Assembly: GCF_000002235.5 (NCBI RefSeq)
Contig: NW_022145611.1
Span: 10,380,342-10,444,341, forward strand
Origin: Strongylocentrotus purpuratus
Lineage: Eukaryota; Echinodermata; Echinoidea; Camarodonta; Strongylocentrotidae
Length of the DNA: 64,000 bases
Direction of reading: 5' to 3'
Shown piece after piece: positions 11,513 to 26,500 of this stretch. The stretch's first letter is position 1, and every line of letters begins with the position of its first letter. Below the pieces are notes generated by a model. That model was not told the origin of the DNA and made no database searches. It was given only the letters and a program-made list of their open reading frames with translations. The position numbers were made by a program, and so were the translations under genes.

Positions 11513-14500
11513 CTGGGGAAAGAAAAGAAGATAAACAGGATTAAGAGAGATAGATAGCAACTATCAATGAACTGTACAAGCAAGAACCACATAATCATAT
11601 TCTCATTATCAAAGCAGTTATGTAATCTACGGCACACAGACCAAGGACACATACAATTGATAATAGTTGTGAAGTGCCTCCTCTGGATTATTCCTTTAAA
11701 AGAATGTTGTGTTGATTCACACATAGTTAATATTGGATTGGCAGGTATATATCAACTGTTTTCAGAAACAAAGGCTTATACCTAGTTTTATTATCCTTTA
11801 ATTCTAAGCTTACTATCCAGAGTGCCACTCTGAAATTCACTATATTTGTTGAAGGCAATTTGAGAATACATTTAATACATTACTGTCCACATTACTTTTT
11901 GGGGTCATATTATTGGTACCTTACATGTATTATACATGCTACTGGGTTAGGGGATCAGCGTCTCTGTAAGACTTTTATCTCATGAAATACAATTAGTATT
12001 AATATTGATTTACTCACTGACAACAAATGTACAAATATGTCTTTACAATATTATTCAACATGTAAAGAAATGTTACAGAATTACAAGACCTGAAATAGTA
12101 TGTGTGATGGTCAAGCCTGGACCCTGTGTGATTGCAATACTAAGGATATCCTTACCCATCTCTTTCTGGCTGTTGATCTTCCCCTTCATCATGGTCAGCT
12201 CCTCCTGAGCTAAAGCCATGGCTCCCTGATGCTCCATCTTCAGCCTCTCGATGAGCTCCTTCTGCTCCCTGATGCGGTCCTGGTGTTCACAGAGACTCCG
12301 CTTCATCATCGACTCCTGCTCCTTGCTTGCTGCCTCCGCCTCTGCCCTCCTGGCCTCCAACTCGGCCAGCTGTTTCCTGCAAATTTAAATTATACATGTA
12401 TTTGAAATTGCCTTAATCATACTTATGGAGATGAGAGGGCTGGGGGGTTTGCAATTAGTTCACTGACATTCCCAGTGGCTGTTGAAGTATGAAGATGGAA
12501 GCTTTAGAAACTCCTTGACTCCTTTGTTACAATATTAACACGTATTAAAACAAATAAATTCATTTTCTGTTGCTAATCCTGATATCTATCACCTGCTATT
12601 AAATTTGAAACAATATCTCTGAACATTTTAAGAACACAAGTAAATCATCTTCCCCCTTCCCCCAAGAATATGACAAGCTCACATTTGTACATGTCAAACA
12701 TTTTCAGATTTGTTTATCTTTAAATTGTCTGTTTGGAGCCAGAAGGGTGGTAACTCACAATCATTTTACACAGAGTTTACGCCTATCCGGCAATGACAGA
12801 TGAAATATTCTTTGATGTCTTAGAAATTGAAAGAAATTTATTAAAGACTGTGTTCAATTAAAGACACGCTGCATATCAGCAAAACAGTTTACAATCTTGA
12901 GACTATGGTAATGGATGATAAATACCTAGTATCTTCTAGTTTCTCAGCCTCCAACCTGTGCACCCTCTCTAGTTCCAATCTGCAAGAAGAAAAGTATATA
13001 AATATCCTTTACTGAATCCAACCCTGTACACACTAAAATGCATATCCATCCAATCTTCCCTCTGAAATTTGTTGATATTAACTTAATTCGGCATGGTGAA
13101 TTCTGTTGAGCAATGGTGACAAGAATGCAATGCTAATAATACCCTTTTCTAACTGCACTGATTTTCATCGGATGCATCCGGACGCATCCGATGAAACTGG
13201 CAGTTAGAAAGCAACAGAGGAGAAAAAGGCGATTAAATAGCCGATGAAAAATGAGAAATAGGCGATTAAATTCTCCTGCTCAAAAGCAGGAGAAATTCTC
13301 ATTCTATCTGTGTGACACCGATGAAATGTGCAGTTAGAAAATGTTCGGGAGAAAAAGGCGATTAAAACAGCGATTAAAATGGTCAAAGGTCGCAGTATAC
13401 GCACGCTTTATCGTAACCAGCTGTGTTTGTTGACTTATGGTTGAACATGCTGCATGCTATAGCTAGATGGAGCGCGGGCTTAATAATTACATAATAATTC
13501 TTCACTTCCGGCAAGGGCTCGCCACAGCGAGTGAATTTCACCGGCAGTTAGAAACCGACAGGGGGAAAACTGCGGTTTCACCTTTGTTTACATAAGGAAA
13601 ATTCAATCGGTATTTTCATCGGTGTAACTCCGATAGAGTGCAGTTAGAAATGGGTATAAGATACAGTATAGAGCAATGCATTAACATTTTTTACAACCTC
13701 AATACTAGTAGAACATGTAGTTACATCATGAGGTAAGTCATATAATACCTTCAGCAAATATTACCTCAGGGGTTTATGTTGGAGATAAATCCCAACAAAC
13801 TAGCTAAACTATACACAGGCTCAAGGACGTACTAGGACTCAAAATTGTGTTAGGGGCAAGGGGGAGGGGTGGGGAATTGCAATGTAATTGGCCTACTTGA
13901 CCTCTAAGATACATATCAACCGGCCCTAACACCAAAATTAATCAACCAACTCTCAAACCAAAACATTGAACAGTCAGTGGGGGGAACTCCCCAAACTCCC
14001 CATGGCCGATCCACCCCTGCATAGGCTCTCAAAAAGAGATTCCAAAGAAGCCTGAAGGACCATGAGTAACTTACCCCGGATTAAACATCATGATAGGTGA
14101 GATATCTGAGGAGAGATCGCTGAAGGATGATCGCATGGGGGTCTTCTTGAGGTTGCTCTCAGGTTCGGCACTCCAGGATCCATCTAAACTCATCGACAGG
14201 CTGATCCGTTTCCCAAACTCGGCAGAGAGTGCCTGCATGAGCAAGAAATAATAGTCAATATTAAACATGGTGATCGCTCATAGTCAAACGAATAAAAGAA
14301 CATGGTCACTCTGATTTTCAAGAAATTACCAGAGGGGTAATTTCAATATCATATTGTATTTAAAAAAACATTATGTTTGAATAATTTTGTATGTCACTGT
14401 AACATTTCTGCATTTCAAAATGTTATACAATTCACGACTAAAAATTGATTGATTTTTTGAAAAACTTTACAATCAAGTTGGAAGCAGAGATATATCAAGT

Positions 14501-17500
14501 CATCTATTCAGAGCCAGATGGGTGTTGACTAGTATCATTTAACATAAAACTAAACCCTTCTGGTCCTGAACACTTGACAGAGAATATCCTTCAAATGTTC
14601 TCTATGTGCACAGATAAAAATAGATCAATAAATTTGAAGGAAAAATATAAGACACAGGGAAACTTGAAGAAAATGTTGAAGCATCAAACACCAACAAATA
14701 TTAGTATACCAACACAAGATCCCTGAAAATTTCTCAAATAAATTGTGAAGAGAGAAAATAGTCAGCTAAAAATGAAAGTCAGAAATATGAACGGGAGAAA
14801 ATAGAGAACCTGCAACAACAACAACAAAAAACACAAAAACAACATAAATGGATATAAAGATATCCATATGAAAACCCCAACCCCTATACCAGAGACATAC
14901 ATGTATAAGGCATTTTAAAAGAAATACTGTATTATATAGTACATGTACACCTCCCAAGAGAGATGAAATAAATTAGAGCACAGACAAAAAAAGCCATTCA
15001 ATCAGAGAAATAAATGGTTGTTGACAGAATGAATTGCTTGATGAAATTGGCAGATGGCACAAAGAATATGGTTATGCGGTACCAGAGCAGATGAAAAACA
15101 CTTATCACATTTGATTTATTTCTCTCATATTGCTGGTGGCAATTGAGGATCCGGGTTGCTGATAGATGAAAGCAATGGCGCACAAACAATGCCTCGACAA
15201 AGAATTGGAGTTCCAAAAATAGCAGGAGTCAAAATAAAGATATTCCCAGGTTTCCAAGCACTAGGTTCTAGAATAAAATTTTCTTTTATTATCATACATA
15301 TATTTCTATTTCTTTGTCTTTCTTCATTCATTTCATAAAATATACTATTCAACATACAAAATAAAGATGTAATTTTCATTTTCTTAAAAAAAATAACAGT
15401 TCCACAAAATTGAATTTCTAATTCTTTTTATCATTTATTCATAATTTGATGGTACATGTATATCAAATGGTGCATCAAATCTCTACTATTTTAAAGCATT
15501 GCACTATACTGTTCTTCCAATTGATTCTCTAAGAAATATTATAGTTTCATTTTATAATAATTTATGTATCATAATAAGATACTGTATCATCAACAGAGGC
15601 TTTAAAAATATTATAGTGTATGTCATATTATATTATAACTAGTATAACTTTTACAGTGCATTATAATTAGCTTAGATCAGATGGGCTTATGGGTATGAGT
15701 TCTTATATGCAAATTTGTTATTTTTTTAGAAGAATCTGCTTGTGGTATATTAATGTAAGTTAACCAATAGACAAAAAATATCTCAACATTCTGAAAATGA
15801 AAAGGAGAATTGTATCTTGTGACACAATAAAACAAATGAACAAAGCTGATTACTAATAATTTCAGTATCATGAATAAGGCATGATAAGAAAATATGAACA
15901 AATATAGATGCCGAGTGCTAGCTACAATACATTTGTGAAAATACAGTACAGTGTTATACATAAATAAAAGTCGATCAGCAGATACAATACCAAAAAATAT
16001 ATAAGTGTAGCAAATATTCATGAATTTATCTGAGATTAATACTTGAGTTCATGATTATCATCTAATATGGTTTAACAAAGCGAAGATGAAAATATAAATG
16101 ATGGATTAGAAATAAAATCATAATACACAAGATGAAGAGCGAAATAGCATGAAGAATTAACGACCTGAAAATTTACAATTAAACAGATATAGAGGCTAAA
16201 TCGATCACGAGATATCCACACAAGGACACAGTTCGATGCCTATACACACTTAGCCTTTAATGCTGTCAAACCATCAATGTTTAAGTAAATCATGACATAT
16301 TTAAGTCTACATTCATTACTGTACATGTATATCAGGCTTACTAGTGCAGGCTTTGCATCCAAAACCAAAAGAATACCATAAATTTCTGCCCTTACCTCTT
16401 TAAAAAGCCTTTCATCTATACAAGAATGGTATTTTGAAGGTTGCTCATGCACAGCTAGTACACCAACAAAAAACTCCAGCGCTACCATGGAAACTATTAT
16501 TTGCCTTTAGAAGTGAACCAACCTGTACGATCTCACGCTAACGGCTGCAAATCTAGTACCCCAAAGAAGTGTGTGAGAATGAACCGTGCAGAATCTCAAA
16601 CCGTCTATTATTGTCGATACTACATTCCAATCAATGTTATTATGTTGCATGACCTTTTCGCACAATTTCATTGGTTGTAGATATGCCTCCTGCTGGCATT
16701 CATCTATTGTTAGCGATTCAATATCTGGAAAAATTGAATGAACCTGATCTACACACACAATTAATCTAGGCTTGCTTCTTTTTTTGCTCTATATCCTTGT
16801 TTCAGGCTATATACACTGTGGTGTCAGCTAGGTGAAGCATTCAGGATTATGTCAACCTCAGTTGCAAACAAAGCACTTATCCATCCATTACAGTTTGATT
16901 TAATGTAAGACTAAGAAATTAATGACATGAATGAAATAATGAAACAAAGGTGTATTATATATCTAAACAGTGTGTTTTGAGTGTCAATTTAACACCTGAA
17001 CACATTTAAACACATTTTCAGGACAACTATTATGTTAAAAATCAATTTGAAATTAGAGATAAGTCATTGTTTAAACTTTGTTTAGTATAAATGGGAAAAA
17101 CATAATACTTGATGGCTTTGACAGAGAGAAAAGATTTTGTAACAAAAAGGTTATTGTGAAAATTAGAGATCAGTGCGATAGAGATGCTAATGAATTATGA
17201 ACAGAGAGAAAAATATCGGGGAGCTTTTATATATTATACTAATGAGTTTCTTTTTCACAAAAGATGACAATGTAAACATATCATTTCTTTACATTAGGAA
17301 ATAATGTAAAGAGTATCACAAGAAATCAATGAGAAAAATTACAATGAATTTGGCATCATTTTTCTGCTCTGAAATAATTTCCTAGTCTGTGTGATCGCTG
17401 CTAAGATCTACAAGGCTATTAACACGTTGACTACTGAATTCTCCAATTCCCATAGGCTTTATACATGGAACGTCTGGTTCCCATAGGCAGTTAATGGGTT

Positions 17501-20500
17501 CACACTGTGATGAGAAATTACACGAGTCAACTGAAATCCTCTTTATCTCTTGAGAAGGTGTTTTATAAATGCAGTACTGTTATTTACATCCTTCAGGCAC
17601 TTAAAAAAGACAATGTATACCTCATGTAGAGGTGTTGTGGTCGAGTGGATACGTCGCCGGACTGTCGATCACAAGGTCCGCGGTTCGAGTCCCGCCGCCG
17701 CACTAATGTCCTTTGGCAAGATATTGATCTACATTTGCCACACTCCACCCAGGTGAAGTAAATGGGTACCCGGTAGGAATTTATTCCTTGAAATGCTAGA
17801 GCGCTATAATGGCAGCACAGCTAAAGCCGGGGTAATAATAATATCCAATATGTCATGCGCAGTTGAGTATATACATATAGAAACTGCGCATTATAAATTT
17901 ACAATTATTATTATTATTATCCACACACAAACACATATTGAAAAGAAACAAGATTATTCATTCAAATTACATATTGAACAATCCCATAGGGAGATCAATG
18001 AATTATCTTGAAATGTATCACGGAGATGATGTTATTTCTCCATATCGAGAGACAACACAGAGATCGAGAGCAGGAGAGCTTTTAAAGAATGGTTGGCAAA
18101 TATAGATGAATGATATTATAATAGAGTAAATTTATCGAAGACGCTCACTGAGATCAAACAAAATGCACACATACATTTTCAATTGTATCGACAAGAAATA
18201 AGGTTCAACATTAAAATTACATCATGAAAATACAGTACCATGAAACGAATTCTCTTGAAAGAATTTTGTTAATGACAAACACGACACTCGTTCTCCATAT
18301 CAGAGACAACATAGAAATTGAGAGCAGAAGAGCTTTTAAAGGAATGTTAGTTTATCAAAGATGCTCTCTGAGATCAAACAAAATACACACATATTGCAAG
18401 TACATCAAGTAGAGAAAGGGTTTATCAATAAAATTATACAATGAAAAAATTCTCTTGAAAAAAAAATTATGACCAACACGACACTGCATGTTCTCCGTAT
18501 GGGAGACAACACAGAGATTGAGAGCAGAAGAGCTTTTAAAGAAATGTTAATGGTTGGCAAACACACAAATGGATGATCATAATATAATGATGAGTTCATT
18601 TTTTACTTACATCCCCTGTGTTAGGTACATGAAGTGTGATGCTTTTCTGGGTGTGTAAAAGTGCAAATGGAAGCACAAAATATGATGAGCAAACAGGCAA
18701 ATGCTACACTGGTACATGTACCGGTAATAAGTATGCGTTAGCTGCCTCTCCATTTCTTTCTCTTTGCTATCCCAGTTTAAGTAACCTTTACCTAGCCTTC
18801 CCTCCAGCCTGAATGACGTGCCGCATGAACAAAAAGCTGAAACAATCGAGCACTTTTAGGAAATTTTCCTCAGCTTAAAATCCCCATAAGGCATACTTCA
18901 TTTAAAATGGCACCATGGACAATTTTGTGTTATAAATGAATTGATAACTGTAATGAGTTTTCATATAATTTTGCAAAATATTAGGTGTTAGAATAAACCT
19001 TTTGGGCTAAAATGAGGCTAGTTTACGATACAGACTTGGGTTGTTGCAGTGGCTAAGGTGATATGATGGCATTGGTATGGCGCAAAGCCAATGTTACCGA
19101 GTAAATATGCTGAGCAAATAATCAATTAAACAAACACAAGGTACCTATCCTTCTTCTCTCCCCCCCCCCCCCTCTCATTCTTTTTCAAACATAAATTTCT
19201 GTTCTGTGTGCATATTAGCAAGATGATACTTTGAATATAATAATTCGGTATCCTACACATATACTTGCTTACGGTAGTTATGATTACAGAGATGATCAAT
19301 AATACAAAATCAAAGAATAGCAGTGAATACAGACATTCTAAAGTATTTTTTTGCCTTGCAGGCATCAGTGTAAATTGCAAGAATGAACAGAAAGCTGAAA
19401 TTAGAAAATATAAAACAGAAGCAGGCAAAAAGCTACAGTATGTCTGAATTCACTGCTATTCTTAGTTATAATTGCATGAAATATACAAATTAAACAAATA
19501 CATGTACACATTCATATTATGAATGTTATAAATGTTGGGGATTGCTAAAAAAAAAAAAGGTTCACACTTCTTCAATGCTTTGATTTGTGTTTGATATGAC
19601 AGTAAATGAAATAATTGTGACCCTGGAGATATACACCAATAACTAAAATGCGGAAAAATGCACACAAGTGAAAAATTGTATTTTTGTACTCATGGTATAA
19701 AAACGTGAAAATGTATTAAATTATGTGTAAGTTACACTTTAATTTATAATCAGTCAATAATTACATAACTTATAATACATTAAAAATTGCATCTTTTAGA
19801 GTAAACAATCGCATTAACCTAACAAAATATTATCATCATAATAAAACAGAACACTATAAAATTTGGAATTGTATGATAAATGAGATGGATGTTTGGTAAA
19901 TGAAATGTCATATATAATATGGAAAGTACAGAAAATGCACACAGCACATGATATTGTACTGGGGGGGGGGGGGGAGGGGTGGGGAAGGAAAATCAGACAG
20001 CAAAAGAGAGATGGAGGGAGGGAGGGGTGGAGAGATGGAGGGAGAGGAGAAAGGCATATGCGGAGGAATTGAAGAAGAGATTTAGAATGAGAGAAAGAGA
20101 GACAGTGGAAGAGGGAGGAGAAAGAGAAAGAAAGAGGGGGAGGAACTTAGGAAGAGAATATGAGAGAAGCAAGCGAGAAAGAGATTTAAAAAAAAGGGTA
20201 GACAATGATAGAAAGAGAGTAGAGGGGAGTCGAAGAACGGAGAATGGGGAGAGAGCATATTAGAGGGAAGAGGAGTGAAAGAGGCAAGACAGGGGAGATG
20301 AGCGAAGAGGTAGGGAGGAGATAAAAAGAAGAACAATGTGAGAGAGACAGGGTAAAAGAACAGAACAAGAAGACAGTGGACACAAGGGGGGGAATAGATA
20401 TATTTTATATTGACACACATGAGGATTAAAGAATGAAGCATATGAAGTAGTGCTGAACAACATCACAAATAACATACAATGTGGCAATTTGATGTGCAAT

Positions 20501-23500
20501 TAAAAAAGAATAACAAGTAAAGGTAGACCATATACAAAACGAAAGGTAAATTAAGGAACTCATGCACTTACTCTCCGCAATCCACGACCAGGTATATTGG
20601 ACTAATGTTCAGGTTGGAAGGGAGGGAAAAGGAATGAGAAGGCACACAAGCAAATGCCGGTTAGTTGCAGGTTAAACAAAATACATGCAGGTCTCCAGTT
20701 CACTCACAGGCTACATAAGCACCTGAAGTGAAATCACAATAAGCTCATTTCCATGATATCTCACAGCCGTAAAAGATGTGCACGTTTTTTGTTCTAACTT
20801 CATTTGGCTGATATGTCGTATTAGCCTCAATCTATCTATCCCCTGGAAAGCAAACCTTCCACTGGAATACGTTGGAGATGCAATTAAATCACGTATCAAA
20901 CATCTCTTTCAGTGTCAAAACCACACTATTCTTCTACAGAATTAATTTAAGTGATGCCACTTATTAAACCCATTTTACGGCCCCTGGAAAGCAATTATAC
21001 ATGGATGGTGATGTGACGACCGAACCTCTCAATTTGATGAGGAGTCCATTCTTCTGTCTTCAACTAATTGCATCTCAAAGGAATTAAATTAGAACAATCT
21101 ACTTAAGAGTGTGCTTCTACATGCACCTGTAATGTAGTTACCATGGAAACAGCAAAGGGCTTCTCAAAGTGGATACCACTAAAAGGTCCTTTCATAAAAT
21201 AAGTTCATTATTATTGATTTTGTTCTCTTTGACGAACAGTGATGGACATTATTAGGGCGAGAAGACAAATTGATGATTTCTACAACCCATTTTTATTATA
21301 CCAGTACTTCCATTAAAGGCAGGGTATTTTACCGACATCACAACCACTGCTGTACAGTATTTTCACTTGCGACATCTTATGATGAAAGTGGACATAGAGC
21401 GATTTCCAGTTCCTGTACCTAAGCATCATGATGAGCGCATCAGCAGTTGATGCATTGTGGGAAATGGCTGTTGACACATTGGGGCATTGTGAGCAGCAGA
21501 TGGCAGTATGTATGTAAATCTAAAATAGTGTCAATAGACTACCCTGCCTTTAAGAAATACAGCATAACCCCTGTATTCATTTTGATCAAAAGCCTACTTG
21601 AAATTACACATTAGATAAACATCAGTGTCAAGCCATGGGCTTTTTAAATCCACAATCTATGGATCCCTCATCCCACTTTATAGTACCACACATCATATTC
21701 ATCATCTGCTTGTACTTGGAAAAATCTACACAATATTCCCTGCAATTATGCTCGGACACCTGAGGTAATACTGCTAAATAAATACATATCAATTTTGTGG
21801 TAAAATGAATTATCAGTGAGTAAATGTTTTTGGGAAGCAATTTGCAGTACCGGTACACCATTTTTGGATAAGAATCCCCAAAGTTTGTTTAACACGTGAA
21901 ATCCAAAACGTAATTTATGCCATGAATTATACTGGTCTGTTTGTCCCTCTGACTGTGAGTGTAAATATCACAGCCCCCCTGAAACCATAATTCAGTAATC
22001 AGTCAGCCCGTATGTACAAACACCCACAACCTCAGTCAACTTCAACTCCATGCAAATATTAACTTAGGGGTTGCCATGCCAACCATCATGTGGAGGTAAA
22101 CAATGCACCCTAATATTTTCTACCCTTCTCTCTCCCTCTCTCTTTCTATTCTACAGCTACCTGGGTTGAGGGAATTAAGGGTAACAACCAATTCTTCATA
22201 CTGTCAGGCATTCATGCATGCATGCACAAACTTAATAAAAGTGATTATTTCTGGACCAAAAGGCATTATCCTCACTAGATGCCCTGCATCGAGCAGTGAA
22301 CTTTACATCAGAGGAAATGATATCATTTAATCACTCATGGGTGTCGATCCGTGCAATGGATATTAAATTGTTTAATCTGTCGCGTGGCGCTCAGTAGGTG
22401 GGGCAAGCTTATTTTTTTTAGACCACACGCATATATATTTTTAATTGTTAATTTTTTTGTCCTTGCAGAGTGATCGACCCCCAGATTGAACAAATCCACT
22501 TCTCTGCATTAAAAAATGATTGCAAGCATTACTTACATTTCAATTACACTACATAATGTATATCTTATTTAGGATGCATTATCATCATATTCTCATGGCG
22601 ATTCCAGTGCTTAATACATCATGAAAAACACCAAACAGATTATCATCATAAAAACATCTTGGATAGGAAAATATCACTCCCTCTGTGAATACAATTGAAG
22701 TTTAATTTATACCATATAAAAATGCAGACAGCCATAAGTATGTAACAGCAATGGTAGCTTTTTCTTCATCATACATTTGGCTAGCATCATCATAAAGTTA
22801 GGAGTCACATATTAAAAGCATCATCCACAATTAGCATTACAAGTAATGTTGAAGGTATAACAGTGTTGGCAAATGTCTGAAGTGGAGCCTGAAGAGACAT
22901 ATTTTTTCCCCTCATATTGTATGAACATCATGAGTATCCTTCATTCTTTTAAAGGGTCATTTCTCTTATTCAAACATTTTAATAATATCTCTGACCTTCA
23001 AAGTTGATATTAAATGAAATGTAATGATTTGGGTCCAAATAAATGTGGTTGCTCTCTGTACAAAATTATTGAATGGGAAGACAGGCCTAAACACTTTTTC
23101 AAAAGTCTATAATGTAGTATGCAGATGACTCTTATCCAAACATTGCAAATACCTTTTAAAAGCTAAACCCCACTTTCAAATAATCTTCTTAAAAGCATTA
23201 TAACTTTATAATCTGACTGTCAGTATTATGCGTAAAGCAAAGCCCCATTTTATGTAGTAAAGCTGACTCCACCCAATATTGCATACAGATGACTCTTGTA
23301 AACACACACAAAGCATTTATTTAAAAGCTACAGGTACATATCTGCTAAACTGCTTACTTTAATACATTCTAAATGTTATGACTTTAGGATATATATGATG
23401 TGGTGAGGCAAATACAATAATATCCCTTTTATAATACAAGCATTATACCTTTAGAATCTGATTAATATCAAAGTCCAAACCTTTAAATATTATGAAGTTG

Positions 23501-26500
23501 ACTCTACAACAAAATATCACCTACAGATGACTCTTTCACACACTATGGCATATTATTTGACAGCTACATGCCAATAGAGGGCTCACTTCATACCATTCTC
23601 AACTCAATATGATATTGCTCATGGTTGACTCTTCCACACATTCAAAGCATTATTCAAAGCCTTTGTACATATTTACAACACTATATATTTCTCATGAGCA
23701 CAATGATTTTTTAACATGCAGTTAACAACTTAATTACTCATACCCTTATTGATTTTTGTAATTTTGAAGTATGTGACAAACTTATTTGTCTCTTTGTTTC
23801 TTGAGAATGTGTCATATCAAAGCTTATATCTAAAAGTATCAAACAAAGGGCATAATTCAATCAGTCCACCTGTCATTCAAAACACAAATACTTAAAATTT
23901 ACAAGGGGTATGAGTAATTCTGTTGTTAACTGTACATGTATGGATTATGTCCTGGAAGCAAAACTATGCAAATATGCAACTTACCGCTCTTCTTTCCCTG
24001 AGTTTGACAGCTTCGGCAGGATGGTTGAAACGGAACATGTTAGTACTCCCAAGTAAGATTACAGCACCTAGAAAAAATAAAATTCAGTATTAGGTAATTG
24101 CTGGGAAATATTATGTTATCAAAGTTTGTTTGGAGCCTGAAGGGCACTAAGTTGTATATGTTATTAAAACAGAGTCAATACCCAACTGGCTCCAAACAGG
24201 TAATATATAATCTGCAGAATAGTTGAAGCAGAATATGTCAAAACTCCCAAGTAAGATTACAGCACCTTGTATACTGAAATCATGTAATTTCTTCAGTTAA
24301 TGCTGGGGAATCTTACTTCAATAAAGTATGTATTATTCATGCTGTTTTGGGCCTGAATTGAACTCATAAACATGTACTTTAAAACAGGGTTAATACGCTT
24401 CTGGCTCCGAACAGGTAATATATAATCTGCAACATGGTTGAAATGGAAGATGGTAGTACTCCCAAGTAAGATTACAGCACCTTGTAAACAGAAATTATAT
24501 CATTACTTCAGTTATTGCTGGGAAATCTTAATTTAATAATGTTTATTTTATCTGTTTGGAGCCAGAAAAGCATTAATTTATATACTTTCAAACAGAGTTA
24601 ATGCCTTTCTGGTTTAGTTTAAATTGCAATGAATCTAATTATACCTCCAAAGATTATCATTTTATTTCTTTTCATCTCAAAGTACTAGGAATTTTGTCTT
24701 CTACTTTACAATTGAGGTGCAAACATGAAACATAAACTTCTACAAGTTTTGTTCTATAAAGTCACAAGAGTGCATTACAATATCAAACTGAATACAATTT
24801 TCAGAAATATCAAATCATCTTTCAAAACCTGCTTTACTCTAATATTGTCACCAATTCTAAATTGTTTTGTACCTTGTGTGATCTCTATCGGCCGATGGAC
24901 GTTGATCCCGTTGACAGCACACTTGGAGTTCCTGAGGGGTGTGAGTATAACATGGCCGTCTGCATTGATAATGACCGCATGCTCGTCCTCTACATCAGGG
25001 CCATACAGTACTGTGCAGCAAAGAGAAAAGGATGAGAGTGATTTAGAAATAGGCGCACATTCGAGGAAGCACTCCCTGTGTGTACATGTATGTGCACTAT
25101 TTCCTACCCAGTAGCCAAATGTTTGTATACCAGTAATTATTTTGACCAAATAATTTATGGCTTTCATATTGGCACTATAGTTTGATCAAAGCACCAGATT
25201 TCAAGTTTAAAAGATTATTATTACAAGTACATACATGTAAATGAAGCAAATATAAACAAAGGGTAATACTCTATTCAATTACTACAAATAAATAAAACCA
25301 GTTGTAGTATCTCTTTGATGAAACATAAAACATGCATTCAATCAAATGTCCCCCAACTTCTAGTGGAGGAAGACCAGTATTTATCTGAAATAAACAGTCA
25401 CAATGGTGCATAACCTCACACAAATACAATTTCATCCAAACATAATAACAACAAACATGTACACCTGTAGACCAAGATAATTAAAAAGATTGAGAGAAAA
25501 AATGAAAAGAAAATAACTGCCGTATAAAAGCAGTGATATATGATTTCAAAATGTCTAGGTCTGATAATAAACATTGATCATGCCACATGTTATATATAAA
25601 ATGAATTTTATATGGACTGTTACACCTACCAATATCCTGATGAATGTCTGAATTCGCTCTGCCTATTTTGGTCCTTCCCTCCTGTAATTATATAATCAAG
25701 ACAAGATAGGTATGAATAAGGGGGAAAAAAACATGAAAAATCCATCATAATATCATGATTGACCATGTACAGAGAGACTAATATAATTAAACTAGTTTCT
25801 GTACCACTCAACATTGATAATTCCTTTAAATTTCAACTCCTCTAATTTTGAGATGACCATAGATAATGCTAAAGATGATTGTAATCTATGTTTAAAGACT
25901 GAGAAAGCTCACATTGTTCCAAAGCTAATAATCCCATCTTGCTATTAACATAGAAAACCCCTACCGGTAATCATTCTTACACTTCATATTTCTTTAAGAG
26001 GATAGAGAATTTCATCGGTAGAAGCTTATCACCCACACCATTGATATTCCTACTCCATCCTGTTATCCTTTCAACTGACCTTGTCTTAAAGATGATAGAA
26101 ATTATACTTGTGCTTAAAGATGGGATGAGAAAGCTCCATTCCACAACCACTCCTACATCCCCTTCACCTTACAAACCCTCTAATAGATGTAATACCAACA
26201 TCATTTACTTTGAGATGATACAGGGTGAAATTGGTATCAAAGAAGATCTCAATCTATACTGCCGTTCCGACACCCCCTTCACCTCACAAACCCCTTAATA
26301 ATTTGATGTTCATCCTCAATTGCCTCCAGATGAAAATTATGTACCAAAATGACCTCAATCCATTCCCTTCACATATAAGTTCTTGCAAACTCCTAACAAA
26401 ATCCTTTATAATATCAACCCTACATACCTTGAGATGATAAAGGATGATGCCGGTACTAAGAAGATCATCGTCCATACCGATAAGATGAGGTAGCTCAGAT

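Larger units (their letters stand above)
24068..24490 (-). repeat. Two partial copies of exon E14 with acceptor site
   Basis: The first part of E14 and its acceptor recur upstream with starts at 24265 and 24480 (real exon start 24067). Both copies keep ACAAG|GTGCTGTAATCTTACTTG and translate as GAVILLGS then F-D-I-F-C-F-N-Y and T-T-I-F-H-F-N-H. Both lose homology before the E14 donor. Spacing is about 215 and 198 bases, and each unit contains a hairpin repeat. The pyrimidine tracts are poorer than at the true acceptor, so they look like pseudo-exons. Confidence 0.88.

Noticed and set aside
16240-16758. Two minus-strand frames that might be exons of the E14-E15 interval
   Set aside because: No matching splice phase, no similarity I recognise, and E14 joins E15 directly in phase.
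17628-17700. Possible tRNA gene
   Set aside because: A and B boxes are present, but the 5' and 3' halves do not form a convincing acceptor stem and the sequence continues into a SINE body found again at 37.7 kb.
19979-20263. Plus-strand frame of charged residues (RERE...KKR) resembling a coiled coil
   Set aside because: Low-complexity translation of the GA tract; no splice or gene context.
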